Of a stretch of 64,000 nucleotides of DNA, positions 43,114 through 51,994 are shown in pieces. The stretch covers positions 37,322 to 101,321 of the forward strand of contig NZ_NPDD01000129.1 of NCBI RefSeq assembly GCF_002272245.1, in the 5' to 3' direction. The translations under genes were made by a program, and so were the position numbers. How positions within the stretch are numbered: the stretch's first letter is position 1; every line of letters starts with the position of its first letter. Source of the stretch: Bacillus sp. 7884-1 (lineage in GTDB: Bacteria; Bacillota; Bacilli; Bacillales; Cytobacillaceae). Under the pieces are notes generated by a model. The model did not search any database, was not told the origin of the DNA, and saw only the letters and a program-made list of their open reading frames with translations.

Positions 43114-44409
43114 CTACTTTGGCAGCTTTACTTTAAAGGTGGTCCCTTTTAAGTGGTTTGGAATGGCTTTGATGGTTCCGTTATGTTGTTCAACGATCCA
43201 TTGAGCAATGGATAATCCCAAACCAACGCCACCGGATTCTCGCGTACGGGCTTTATCCTCACGGTAAAATCGTTCAAAAATTTGCTTGCGGTTTTCTTCT
43301 TTGATACCGATTCCGGTGTCACTTACCTCTAGCACAATTCTTTGTTCCTCCAAATATGTCTTTACCCCAATGCTGTCGTTTTCACCCGTGTATTTTAAAG
43401 CGTTATCCAATAAAATGACCAAAAGCTGATGGAGCCGGACATCATCGGCTTCAATCTGAATATCACTCTTTAAATTCAGCCAAAAGTGCTTTTCCTGGGA
43501 TTCCGCAATTTCACTGTAGGGGACACAGACATTACGAATGAATGAATCAACATGAATCTTCTGTTTCACCAACTGTGTCTCGGCAGAATCCGCTCGCGCC
43601 AATGTTAGCAAATCGGATGTTAGCTTAGACAGACGCCTAGTTTCTGCCAGGCTTAACGCAATATTTTCAAATTTACTCGCTATTTTTTCCTGAGGTGCGG
43701 TAAGCAAGAGTTCCAACTTGTTCTGGATAATGGTCAATGGTGTCCTAAGTTCGTGAGAGGCATTTTCAACAAATTCAGCTTGCTTATTCCAGGAATGAAT
43801 GATTGGGGTCATCATTTTTTTCGACAAGAAATAGCTTGCAGATATCGACAGGACAATGAAAATCACAGAGCAGATGATGATGAGCTTTCCGAAGTTGTTG
43901 AGGATTAACTGTTCTGGATCAACATTGATCATCAGCTGTGTGTAGGCAATCTCATCGCCTTCATTTGTATCTTCAATTAGGATATATCGGAAATCATACA
44001 AGTCATGAATTCGTGTCATCGTAACTTGATCAATATTTGTCTTATCAAGTTGGTAATCATACAAATAATTTTCGTAGAGCAGGGTCCCGATTTCATCTTT
44101 ATTCAAGATTTGGCCTTCTTCACTCCACTCTACGACCATGATCCGAGGATTGGGATTTTTCTGCCGGCGATTTGGCGGACCGGTAGGATCTACACCATTA
44201 TTCGGCATGGGAGACTTTATTTCTCCTGAAAAATGGTTGGCAATTTTATTTTTAAACGATGAAAGCTCTTCATCTGTTTTTGAATATAAAGTGTTTTGGA
44301 CCTGGCTAAAAATAATTATGCCGAATATCGCAAAAATAATGGTAAACGCCAGCAGATTAAGAATCATGAACTTAAACTGCTGCTGTCGGAAAATCTTCCT
44401 TTTGAACAT
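43114..44409 (-). CDS. Sensor histidine kinase of the VTC/DUF4353 locus
   Basis: A 431-residue membrane kinase. Helix 1 is at about residues 14-36 and helix 2 at about 178-198, with a roughly 140-residue external sensor between them (rich in Asn/Pro around PMPNNGVDPTGPPNRRQKNP). HisKA has the phospho-acceptor His in ENASHELRTPLTI. The ATPase domain has LVILLDNALKYT, DTGIGI and GVGLGLSIA. The start overlaps the regulator stop (TAATG), so the two are co-translated. It probably responds to an envelope or ion signal. Confidence 0.9.
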   Translation of the reverse strand: MFKRKIFRQQQFKFMILNLLAFTIIFAIFGIIIFSQVQNTLYSKTDEELSSFKNKIANHFSGEIKSPMPNNGVDPTGPPNRRQKNPNPRIMVVEWSEEGQILNKDEIGTLLYENYLYDYQLDKTNIDQVTMTRIHDLYDFRYILIEDTNEGDEIAYTQLMINVDPEQLILNNFGKLIIICSVIFIVLSISASYFLSKKMMTPIIHSWNKQAEFVENASHELRTPLTIIQNKLELLLTAPQEKIASKFENIALSLAETRRLSKLTSDLLTLARADSAETQLVKQKIHVDSFIRNVCVPYSEIAESQEKHFWLNLKSDIQIEADDVRLHQLLVILLDNALKYTGENDSIGVKTYLEEQRIVLEVSDTGIGIKEENRKQIFERFYREDKARTRESGGVGLGLSIAQWIVEQHNGTIKAIPNHLKGTTFKVKLPK

Positions 44410-45092
44410 TAGCTTTCACCATCTTCGCTCAGCATATAGCCAAGGCCGCGGAAGGTCTTGATATAGTGGTCATACCCATACTTCTTCAGGTTTTTCCGCA
44501 AATTGCTTGCATACACTTCCACCACTGTTGTTGAGGTATCGGACTCGAATCCCCAAATGCGGTCAAAAATCTGTTCTTTCGTTAATATGGTATTTTTATT
44601 GTTAATTAAATACTCGAGCAGGTCGAACTGCTTGCCGTTCAGCTTTCCTAGTAATTCTCCATTTATCTCAGCTGTTTTATTTTTTAGATTGAGCATTAGC
44701 TCTTTAAAGGAGAGGATGTTTTCCTTAAACCGGCCACCGGCTCTCCTGACCATTGCCTCCAGGCGTAAAAGCAGTTCCTCACGATGGAAAGGCTTGACCA
44801 TATAATCATCGGCGCCAATCTTAAAACCCTGAATCTTATCATCGATCCCATCTTTCGCTGTCAGCATGATGACAGGAGTATCAATATTGCTTTTCCGCAG
44901 CTCTTTTAAAACCTCATAACCATTCAATCCCGGCATCATAATGTCCAATATGATGACGTCAAATATATTTTGCTCTGCCAGAAAAAGTCCTTCCTCGCCA
45001 TCGAAGGCCTGAGCTGTTTCGAACAGGTCCTGGGTTGTTTCGCGAATCGTATCTGAAAGATGCTTATCATCTTCTATGATTAATAGCTTCAT
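44409..45092 (-). CDS. OmpR-family response regulator of the VTC/DUF4353 locus
   Basis: A 227-residue regulator. The receiver Asp is in DVIILDIMMPGLNG (about residue 51), with Lys in DDYMVKPF. The winged-helix DNA-binding domain contains LLEYLINNKNTILTKEQIFD and VEVYASNLRKNLKKYG. It is divergent from the lipoprotein gene, and tandem 11-bp repeats suited to this family lie between the two start codons and also at the VTC operon. It is the obvious regulator of both. Confidence 0.9.
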   Translation of the reverse strand: MKLLIIEDDKHLSDTIRETTQDLFETAQAFDGEEGLFLAEQNIFDVIILDIMMPGLNGYEVLKELRKSNIDTPVIMLTAKDGIDDKIQGFKIGADDYMVKPFHREELLLRLEAMVRRAGGRFKENILSFKELMLNLKNKTAEINGELLGKLNGKQFDLLEYLINNKNTILTKEQIFDRIWGFESDTSTTVVEVYASNLRKNLKKYGYDHYIKTFRGLGYMLSEDGES

Positions 45093-45173
45093 TGACCGTC
45101 ATCCTTTTTTCTTATTGAGCTTTTGTATGTCCGATTATAGTGGCAAACTCCAAAAATGCAAATGGTTTTATTT

Positions 45174-45207
45174 TTTAAGGTTGGTTTAAGGTTCGTCCTT
45201 AATAATG
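45174..45207 (+). promoter_or_regulatory. DUF4353 gene promoter with 11-bp tandem operator
   Basis: TTTAAGGTTGG-TTTAAGGTTCG (45174-45195) followed by TTAATAATG. Apart from two or three bases it duplicates the element in front of the VTC operon. Confidence 0.75.
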
Positions 45208-45266
45208 TGGCTCATAGGGAAAACAAACCCATTACTTTCAGTAAAATTTTCATAAAGGAGCTAATC

Positions 45267-47342
45267 ATGTTGATAAAAAAATCAAGATATACAAAATTGG
45301 CTACATCGCTTATGTGTACGGCACTCTTGTTTGGCTGCAGCAATAACAGCAGCGAGAGTGATACTGCCAATAACAGTGTTGCCACAGTGAATGCAGAAAG
45401 TTGGAGTACCATTGGTGATAAAAATATTGCCGATGTCATTAATGGGATCGTTACGTATGACAAAGATGACCTTTATACGGACTGGAAAAGTGAGGATACG
45501 ACTTCCATTCAATTAACGGGGACGGGAGCTACAGTTGAGGATTCCGGCGGGGCAATTGCTGAAGGAAATATCATCACCATTAAAACTTCAGGCACCTATG
45601 TAATCAGTGGGAAGCTGAACGATGGGCAAATTATTGTCGATGCAGAGGATAAAGCAACTGTCCGGCTTGTAATGAATGGAGCGGAAATCAATTCCTCCAC
45701 GAATTCGCCGATTTATGTGAAGAAGGCGGAAAAAACGGTCATTTCTCTGGAGGATGGGACGGAAAATTCAATCTCGGATGGTGAAACCTACAACCTTGAA
45801 GGCTCGGACGATGAACCGAATGCAGCGCTCTTCAGCAAAGGTAACCTTACCATTAATGGTATAGGGAAATTGGTTGTCAAAGGAAATTACAATAATGGGA
45901 TTACCAGCAAGGATGATTTAAAGGTTACAGGCGGAACCATTGAAATTGAGGCGGCTGATGATGGACTGATGGGCCGTGACTTATTGGCTGTGAAAGATGG
46001 GGATTTCACCATTAAAGCAGGCGGAGATGCGGTAAAATCAACGAACGATAAAGATGCTTCAAAAGGAGTTATTGCCATTGAAGGCGGAGCTTTCGATCTT
46101 GTTGGGGCTAATGATGGTTTCCAGGCAGTAACCTCGTTATTGATTGCAGATGGAGACTTTACCATCTCAACCGGTGGTGGAAGTCCTGAAATGGTTGAAA
46201 ACAAAGAAGGTGGGGGACAAAGACCAGGACAGACTACCACCACTACAACAACTACTGTTGCAGAATCGGATAGTGCAAAAGGCTTGAAAGCAGGAACGGA
46301 GGTTGGCATCGGCGGCGGTACATTTGAGATTGATTCCTTAGATGATGCTGTTCACAGTAATAACAGTGTAACGATAACGGGTGGAAAAATGGCCATTGCT
46401 ACTGGTGATGACGGGATTCATGGGGATTCAGCGGTTTTTGCTAATGGCGGCGACATCACGATCAGCAAAAGTTATGAGGGAATTGAAAGCTTGGTCATCA
46501 CCATTGCAGCAGGTGACTTCGAAGTTAATGCAAGTGACGATGGGATCAATGTTGGTGGCGGTGTAGGTGGCTCTAACCCAGATATGCAATCAACCACTTC
46601 GGAAAACAATCTTCTTACCATTAGTGGCGGGAATGTTTATGTGAATGCGCAGGGCGATGGTTTGGATTCGAATGGATCGATTTCGATGACTGACGGTACA
46701 GTGATTGTCAGCGGCCCGACTAATAATGGCAATGGTTCTCTTGATTATGTCCAAACCTTAGATATTTCTGGCGGCTTGCTGATTGCTGCAGGGAGTTCCG
46801 GAATGGTACAGGCTGCATCAGAGGATTCCAAGCAGCAGTCCATGCTGATGACCTATCCTGAAACACAGGCAGCAGGAACGATTCTTCATTTGGAAGACAG
46901 CAAAGGAAATACAGTTGCAACCTTTGCACCTGAAAAAGACTACCAAGCTGTATTCATCAGTTCTCCAAAGCTTGAGAAGGATGGAACATACACCCTTTAC
47001 TCTGATGGAAAAGCGACCGGTAGTGAAGCGAATGGGTTGTATAAGGATGGAGACTATTCAGGTGGTACGAAAGTAGTCGAATTCAAGATTGCGGATTCTG
47101 TAACGTGGCTGAATGAATCGGGGATTACAACCGCTAAAAGCGGTGGTCCTGGCGGTGGCGGCCGTGGAGGGCAAACCCCTATGGACGGTGGGAACCGTGG
47201 TGACATGTTCTCAAATCTAGACGAAGAAACGAGAACAAAGGCACAGGAAATCATGGAAAAAGAACGAACAGGAACGATAACCAGGGAAGAGGCGCAGGCC
47301 CAATTGGCAGAACTCGGGGTTGAATTTGGAGGAAGGCCGTAG
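45267..47342 (+). CDS. DUF4353 carbohydrate-binding-type lipoprotein (beta-helix)
   Basis: A 691-residue surface lipoprotein. Lipobox LLFGC near residue 21, then a Ser/Asn linker. The long middle is made of imperfect repeats of the form GG-x-F/I-x-I-x2-x-DDG/DDA-x-H/Q (for example KSTNDKDASKG, ITGGKMAIATGDDGIHGDSA), typical of DUF4353 right-handed beta-helices with Asp pairs likely binding calcium. A Thr-rich break (TTTTTTTTV) is at about residue 328, and a GGPGGGGRGGQ linker stands before a C-terminal helix. AAAGGAG precedes the ATG; a longer frame from 45156 would run through the promoter. The stop lies at the start of a REP-like repeat. Confidence 0.85.
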   Translation: MLIKKSRYTKLATSLMCTALLFGCSNNSSESDTANNSVATVNAESWSTIGDKNIADVINGIVTYDKDDLYTDWKSEDTTSIQLTGTGATVEDSGGAIAEGNIITIKTSGTYVISGKLNDGQIIVDAEDKATVRLVMNGAEINSSTNSPIYVKKAEKTVISLEDGTENSISDGETYNLEGSDDEPNAALFSKGNLTINGIGKLVVKGNYNNGITSKDDLKVTGGTIEIEAADDGLMGRDLLAVKDGDFTIKAGGDAVKSTNDKDASKGVIAIEGGAFDLVGANDGFQAVTSLLIADGDFTISTGGGSPEMVENKEGGGQRPGQTTTTTTTTVAESDSAKGLKAGTEVGIGGGTFEIDSLDDAVHSNNSVTITGGKMAIATGDDGIHGDSAVFANGGDITISKSYEGIESLVITIAAGDFEVNASDDGINVGGGVGGSNPDMQSTTSENNLLTISGGNVYVNAQGDGLDSNGSISMTDGTVIVSGPTNNGNGSLDYVQTLDISGGLLIAAGSSGMVQAASEDSKQQSMLMTYPETQAAGTILHLEDSKGNTVATFAPEKDYQAVFISSPKLEKDGTYTLYSDGKATGSEANGLYKDGDYSGGTKVVEFKIADSVTWLNESGITTAKSGGPGGGGRGGQTPMDGGNRGDMFSNLDEETRTKAQEIMEKERTGTITREEAQAQLAELGVEFGGRP

Positions 47343-47416
47343 GGACGGTTCTTGTGAACCGTGGGGACGGTTCTAGTGGACATCGTTGGCCAAATTAAAG
47401 ACCATTAGAACCGTCC
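47337..47416. repeat. REP-like palindrome copy 11 (compound)
   Basis: Two left arms (47339-47355 and 47361-47380) and a truncated right arm ACCATTAGAACCGTCC. It overlaps the last codons of the DUF4353 gene. Confidence 0.9.
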
Positions 47417-47446
47417 AAAATTCATATCAATAATTGAAAAGTCAGT

Positions 47447-47476
47447 AAAGGGATGTGCTAAGGCACTCCCTTTTTT
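47447..47476 (+). terminator. Terminator after DUF4353 gene
   Basis: AAGGGATGTGC pairs with GCACTCCCTT (one bulged T) and leads into TTTTTT. Confidence 0.8.
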
Positions 47477-47484
47477 ATGTTGGC

Positions 47485-47555
47485 ATGGGACAAGGGGACG
47501 GTTCTTGTGGACGGAACTAACCAAAAAAGACCATGAGAACCGTCCCCAAGGATCC
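47485..47555. repeat. REP-like palindrome copy 12
   Basis: Left arm AAGGGGACGGTTCTTGTGG, right arm GACCATGAGAACCGTCCCC, in the leader region of the siderophore-binding protein gene. Confidence 0.92.
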
Positions 47556-47557
47556 AA

Positions 47558-47638
47558 ATGAAAATTATTCTCAATTACCTATTGACACTATTTGTCTGAA
47601 AATATATCATGTTAATTATGATAATGATAATCATTTTC
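47558..47638 (+). promoter_or_regulatory. Sigma-A promoter with two Fur boxes
   Basis: TTGACA (47582-47587), 17-base spacer, TATCAT (47605-47610). GATAATGATAATCATTTTC at 47620-47638 differs from the classical 19-bp Fur box by one base and covers the expected transcription start. A weaker box, ATGAAAATTATTCTCAATTA, lies just upstream of the -35. Iron repression is therefore strongly expected. Confidence 0.9.
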
Positions 47639-47774
47639 AACTAGAGCAAAAATATGAGGAGCTGATATAGATTTAATTGATAGACAGATAGATTTACTAA
47701 CTATCTAGAAGTAGTCGATACAAACGACTTACATAAGTATTTTGGTTAAATTTAATTAAAAGGAGACAAAAAGT

Positions 47775-48755
47775 ATGAAAAACCTACGTTTTATATCAAT
47801 TATATTCACACTGATTTTCTTATTATCTGCATGCGGCAGCACAGAGGAAACGAGCAAATCTTCAGGTTCTGAAGGTGAAAAAACAGAAGAGAAAGCAAAA
47901 GAAGTCACGATTACCCATAAATACGGGGAAGTTACCATTGAAAAGAACCCCAAGAAAGTAGTTGTATTTGATTTTGGAGTACTTGATACATTAGACACAT
48001 TGGGTGTTGAAATAACTGGCCTTCCACAAGCAATCGTTCCTAAAACGTTGGAGAAGTATGCAGGTTCAGAATATACCAACGTTGGTAGCTTGAAAGAACC
48101 TGATTTTGAAGCGCTCCACGAATTACAGCCAGATGTTATTTTCATCTCAGGAAGACAAGCAGAGTTATATGATCAATTTGCAGAAATTGCACCAACGGTG
48201 TTTGTAGATGTAGATTATGCTAACTACATACCCTCACTTGAAAAGAATTTCAACCTCTTAGCTGAAATTTTTGAAAAGGAAGACGCACTTGTTACAAACA
48301 TGGATGAGCTAAAGGCAAGTATTGGTGAGTTAAATAAAGAAGCATCCGCGTCTGATAGCAAAGCCTTAATTCTACTGGCAAATGAAGGAAAGATAAGTGC
48401 CTTTGGTCCAGCATCACGCTATGGATTTGTACATGATGTGTTTGGTTTCAAAGCAGTAGACGAAAATATTGAAGTTGCACAGCACGGTCAAAGTGTCACG
48501 TTTGAATATATTTTAGAAAAAAATCCAGATGTTCTATTCGTTATCGACCGCTCTGCTGCAGTTGGTGGAGAAATAGCAGCAAAGGATACCATTGAAAATG
48601 AGTTAGTAAAGAAAACAAATGCGTATAAAAATGGAAAGATTATCTACCTAGATGCAGTGAACTGGTACATTGCAGGAAATGGGATTACTTCAACGCAATC
48701 CATGATAGAAGAAGTGAAAGCAGCAATAGAGCAGTTCCATGGGGACGGTTCTTGA
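47775..48755 (+). CDS. Iron-siderophore ABC binding lipoprotein, YclQ-like
   Basis: A 326-residue periplasmic-binding-protein-type lipoprotein. Lipobox LLSAC near residue 18; the mature protein has VTITHKYGEVTIEKNPKKVV, DFGVLDTLDTLGVE and PDVIFISGRQAELYDQFAEI. The look is that of catecholate/petrobactin-binding proteins such as YclQ. AAAAGGAGAC precedes the ATG. No permease or ATPase gene follows, so it is an orphan that must use a transporter encoded elsewhere. The final HGDGS residues and stop are encoded by a REP-like repeat. Confidence 0.88.
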   Translation: MKNLRFISIIFTLIFLLSACGSTEETSKSSGSEGEKTEEKAKEVTITHKYGEVTIEKNPKKVVVFDFGVLDTLDTLGVEITGLPQAIVPKTLEKYAGSEYTNVGSLKEPDFEALHELQPDVIFISGRQAELYDQFAEIAPTVFVDVDYANYIPSLEKNFNLLAEIFEKEDALVTNMDELKASIGELNKEASASDSKALILLANEGKISAFGPASRYGFVHDVFGFKAVDENIEVAQHGQSVTFEYILEKNPDVLFVIDRSAAVGGEIAAKDTIENELVKKTNAYKNGKIIYLDAVNWYIAGNGITSTQSMIEEVKAAIEQFHGDGS

Positions 48756-48819
48756 GTTCCATGGGGACGGTTCTTGTGTCCCGTAATAACCACAAAAAAC
48801 CATGAGAACCGTCCCCATG
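48735..48819. repeat. REP-like palindrome copy 13 (compound)
   Basis: Two left arms (48737-48754 and 48759-48779) and a right arm CCATGAGAACCGTCCCCATG. It forms the end of the siderophore-binding protein gene. Confidence 0.93.
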
Positions 48820-48827
48820 TATTTAGC

Positions 48828-48862
48828 AAAGCCCCCTTCGTATCATTCGAAGGGGGCTTTGT
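48828..48862. terminator. Strong terminator after the siderophore-binding gene
   Basis: AAAGCCCCCTTCG pairs perfectly with CGAAGGGGGCTTT around a seven-base loop. Confidence 0.9.
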
Positions 48863-48907
48863 GCGCTTGGCAGCGCTTCGCACTAATGGAATGGAAAGAC
48901 CTTAACC

Positions 48908-48920
48908 GGTGCCTGTCACC
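48908..48920. repeat. GGTGCCTGTCACC element, second copy
   Basis: Reverse-oriented copy of the 13-base core found at 3353-3365. The remaining stretch to 49091 is AT-rich with no supported gene. Confidence 0.4.
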
Positions 48921-49091
48921 TCTCCCGGAGTTTGTTGAGATTTTTGGGTAATTTGTCATAGGTTATTTTATCTAATTTAAAGGAATTGGCGGATTTCTTG
49001 TCGAATAATTAATTTAATATTTTAACTCCTTTAGGAGTGAAAGAGAAAACCAGAGTTAGACTTAAATTTAACTGTGAAAGGTGCATAATGT

Positions 49092-50444
49092 ATGATACCT
49101 AAACAAAAACCAGTCGATTCACAAGTAGAGACTACACATAATCCACTATACATTCCAGTTGTAATTAAGTTTTGGTTGAGTCACAGCTTTGCCCTTTTAT
49201 GGTTATGTATTTCGATTTATATAGCTCATCCTTGGTTAAAAGATTTAGCCTATCATGTATCATATCCACTGGCATTACTTATCATTGGCGGGCTAGCGTA
49301 CATCCCAGGTTATATGAACGCTTTTTTGGTAATTAGCCTAATCTTAGATCGTCAGCCTCCCTCTAAAAATGAAAATCCTCACGATGACATTACGATACTT
49401 ATTGCTGCACATAATGAAGAAGATAAAATTTTTCAAACGCTGCAATATATAGATAGACAAGACTATTTGGGTAAAATAAATGTAACCGTCATTAATAACT
49501 GTTCTACAGATCAAACGGCAAATGAAGTAAGAAGGGCAAAGAAGAAATTGTCCATTGAAATTAGGCTGATTCATGAAAATAAACCTGGAAAATTTCATGC
49601 CTTAAATCATGCGCTAAAGACTGTTTCTACTCCCTATTTTATTACCTTGGATGCTGATACACTGCTTCATCAATCCTCTATCCGATACCTTGTATCAAGA
49701 ATGAAATCCAGCCCAGAGGAAGTTTGTGCAGTCGCGGGCAGTGTATTGGCGAAAAACAGTAGAGAGAATTTATTGACTAGGATACAAGAGTGGGATTATT
49801 TCTTGGGTATCGCCTCCATAAAGAGACTTCAGGGTCTATATCAAGGAACCTTAGTAGCCCAGGGCGCATACAGTCTGTACAAGACAAAATGCATTAAAGA
49901 AGTGGGAGGTTGGCCGGATGCCATCGGTGAAGATATTGTTTTAACTTGGCGTCTGCTCGAAAGAGAATGGAAGGTTTACTTTGAGCCATGTGCTGTTGCC
50001 TTTACTGAAGTTCCCAGTTCGTTAAAACATTTGGTACGGCAGCGAGCAAGATGGGCAAGGGGTATGATTGAAGGATTGCATGAAGTAAAACCTTGGAAAC
50101 AGCCACAAATTTATGTGAAATATATGACTGGAATCAATTTTATTATGCCTTATTTAGATTTAATCTTCACATTATGCTGGATTCCCGGACTGATATTGGC
50201 GTGTTTCGGGAACTACTTGATTGTTGGTCCCGCAACATTATTTGTTTTGCCCTTAACCCTTATCAGTTATAGTTTTCTATATTTTTATCAAAGAAATTTT
50301 GTATTCAAACGATTACAACTTAAAATTCGTAAAAATATAATAGGCTTTATTTTTTACTTTCTTGGTTATCAATTGATTATGTCCCCCGTATCTGTATACG
50401 GTTATCTACAAGAGTTTTTTAAATTTAAAAGGAAATGGAAATGA
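49092..50444 (+). CDS. Processive family 2 glycosyltransferase
   Basis: A 450-residue membrane glycosyltransferase. Two N-terminal helices (about 27-50 and 55-85) precede a GT2 domain with ILIAAHNEED, the substrate and metal Asp motif TLDADTLL, the catalytic GEDIVLTWRL, and the processivity motif QRARW; four C-terminal helices follow. The layout is that of PgaC/IcaA-type poly-N-acetylglucosamine or hyaluronan-like synthases. It is alone, without deacetylase or accessory genes, so the product is uncertain. GAAAGGTG precedes the ATG. Confidence 0.88.
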   Translation: MIPKQKPVDSQVETTHNPLYIPVVIKFWLSHSFALLWLCISIYIAHPWLKDLAYHVSYPLALLIIGGLAYIPGYMNAFLVISLILDRQPPSKNENPHDDITILIAAHNEEDKIFQTLQYIDRQDYLGKINVTVINNCSTDQTANEVRRAKKKLSIEIRLIHENKPGKFHALNHALKTVSTPYFITLDADTLLHQSSIRYLVSRMKSSPEEVCAVAGSVLAKNSRENLLTRIQEWDYFLGIASIKRLQGLYQGTLVAQGAYSLYKTKCIKEVGGWPDAIGEDIVLTWRLLEREWKVYFEPCAVAFTEVPSSLKHLVRQRARWARGMIEGLHEVKPWKQPQIYVKYMTGINFIMPYLDLIFTLCWIPGLILACFGNYLIVGPATLFVLPLTLISYSFLYFYQRNFVFKRLQLKIRKNIIGFIFYFLGYQLIMSPVSVYGYLQEFFKFKRKWK

Positions 50445-50450
50445 GAAGGA

Positions 50451-50527
50451 TCCATGGTGGGACCATGGGGACGGTTCTTGTGGACAGTACTAGCCAAATA
50501 AATGACCATGAGAACCGTCCCTATGGA
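50451..50527. repeat. REP-like palindrome copy 14
   Basis: GACCATGGGGACGGTTCTTG arm paired with GACCATGAGAACCGTCCC. It ends about 10 bases before the yhf promoter. Confidence 0.93.
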
Positions 50528-50538
50528 AACCCTTTTAG

Positions 50539-50567
50539 TTGAATTGTTTTAATGTAAGCGTTATACT
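50539..50567 (+). promoter_or_regulatory. yhf operon promoter with candidate cre site
   Basis: TTGAAT, 17-base spacer, TATACT. TGTAAGCGTTATAC at 50553-50566 agrees with the CcpA cre consensus TGWAARCGYTWNCW at about 12 of 14 places and overlaps the -10. Two GTATGTACA direct repeats (50570 and 50612) flank the leader and may bind the YhfZ regulator. Carbon catabolite repression is inferred. Confidence 0.6.
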
Positions 50568-50619
50568 AAGTATGTACAGAATACGAGATTTTGTATATTG
50601 AAGATAAAGAGGTATGTAC

Positions 50620-51552
50620 ATGAGTCGAATTTGGGAAAGTTTATATTCGAAAAATGGTTTAGCAGCAAAGTTTATTGCGAAGGAATTAATCCAGGTTCTT
50701 GAAGGTGAGAGGATCCCGAGAATCAGTGATTTTACAGAGAAACTTTCTTTAGGTAGAGGAACGGTTCAGGGAGCTTTAAAGGTTTTGGAGGATTTACATG
50801 CGATTTCATTAGAATCAAGGGGCCATCTTGGTACATTTTTAAAAAAGCGGGATCTCCATCTTCTCTATGAAATTGCCGGAATCGGACCAATCGTTGGTGT
50901 CATGCCTTTGCCGTACTCACGGAAATATGAGGGTTTAGCAACAGGAATTGTCGAAGCGATTGAGGAGATTCAAAAGAAATCTGGTCTTGCTTTTATGAGA
51001 GGTGCTAGAAATCGGCTGGAAGCTCTAAAATCAAGACGTTATGATTTTGCCATTATGTCGGTTTTGGCGGCAGAAGAAGCCATTGCTGAATCTGACAGCT
51101 TGGAAATTCTCAGGGCACTCGGTCCGGAAACGTATGTCACATCACATAAAGTGTTCTTCTCCGACACGAAACAAAAAAGGATTACTGCTGGTATGCGTGT
51201 TGGAATTGATTATTCATCACCTGACCAAGCCAATATCACTCTGTTGGAATGTGAAGGGCTAGACGTTGAATTGATCGAAGTCAATTATATGCATCTGTTT
51301 TCCATGTTGAAAAACGGCAGTATTGATGCGGCTGTCTGGAATTCGGATGAAACAAGGGCATTTAGGTCGCTTGCTTCTTCAGGATTTCACTCAAGAAAGG
51401 CGCAGGAACTTGCAGAAAAAGCATCACGGGCAGCGCTTGTGATTGAATCGGAGAGACAGGGGATTAAAAATCAGCTGGATATGCTGGATTATAACATGAT
51501 TATTGAGATACAAAAGCTGGTGGAAGAGGAAAAGAAGTACCCCCACTATTAA
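50620..51552 (+). CDS. yhfZ: YhfZ-like GntR-type transcriptional regulator
   Basis: A 310-residue YhfZ-family regulator. An N-terminal winged helix (ISDFTEKLSLGRGTVQGALK) is followed by a periplasmic-binding-like effector domain (VGVMPLPYSRKYEGLATGIV, RITAGMRVGIDYSS, LKNGSIDAAVWNSDE). It probably senses an intermediate of the pathway encoded downstream. The ATG seven bases after AAAGAGG is chosen over the ATG two codons earlier. First gene of an operon whose content equals the E. coli yhf cluster. Confidence 0.88.
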   Translation: MSRIWESLYSKNGLAAKFIAKELIQVLEGERIPRISDFTEKLSLGRGTVQGALKVLEDLHAISLESRGHLGTFLKKRDLHLLYEIAGIGPIVGVMPLPYSRKYEGLATGIVEAIEEIQKKSGLAFMRGARNRLEALKSRRYDFAIMSVLAAEEAIAESDSLEILRALGPETYVTSHKVFFSDTKQKRITAGMRVGIDYSSPDQANITLLECEGLDVELIEVNYMHLFSMLKNGSIDAAVWNSDETRAFRSLASSGFHSRKAQELAEKASRAALVIESERQGIKNQLDMLDYNMIIEIQKLVEEEKKYPHY

Positions 51553-51616
51553 ACTGGTGGGATATTTCTCTAATTCTATCAATATACTAAATACAGTATA
51601 CTGGAGGATACAAACC

Positions 51617-51994
51617 ATGATTTTAACTGAGTTAAACGAGAGGCTGGGCATTCTGTTACAGTCCGATGTCATCTCAAAGAAAGCGGCAGAGGTTGCGGCA
51701 AGCGCATTTATTCATCTTCAATCCACTTTGAAAAAGGAAGAAATTGACCAGGCTGAAATGCTGTTTACTCATCTGCCAATGGCGCTCTCAAGAATTGAAA
51801 ATGAGGAAAAGGTGGAAGCACCGCATCCTGATTTGTTGACTGAGGTGAAGAATTCTCCTTATTCTGCCCAGGCTAGCAGGGAAATCGACTATGTCCAAAC
51901 ATTATGGACGGGAAGATTACCTCAGGAAGAATTAGATTACTTATTGATGCATTACGCGGCACTATTACAACTAAACGAAGGAGGAAATGAATAA
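51617..51994 (+). CDS. yhfY: YhfY-like PRD-domain protein
   Basis: A 125-residue protein resembling a single PTS-regulation-domain fold, as for E. coli YhfY: FIHLQSTLKKEEIDQAEMLF, THLPMALSRIEN and a late YLLMHYAALLQLNE. It lacks DNA-binding or PTS EII domains and might modulate YhfZ. GGAGG lies before the ATG. Its stop overlaps the next start (TAATG). Confidence 0.8.
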   Translation: MILTELNERLGILLQSDVISKKAAEVAASAFIHLQSTLKKEEIDQAEMLFTHLPMALSRIENEEKVEAPHPDLLTEVKNSPYSAQASREIDYVQTLWTGRLPQEELDYLLMHYAALLQLNEGGNE

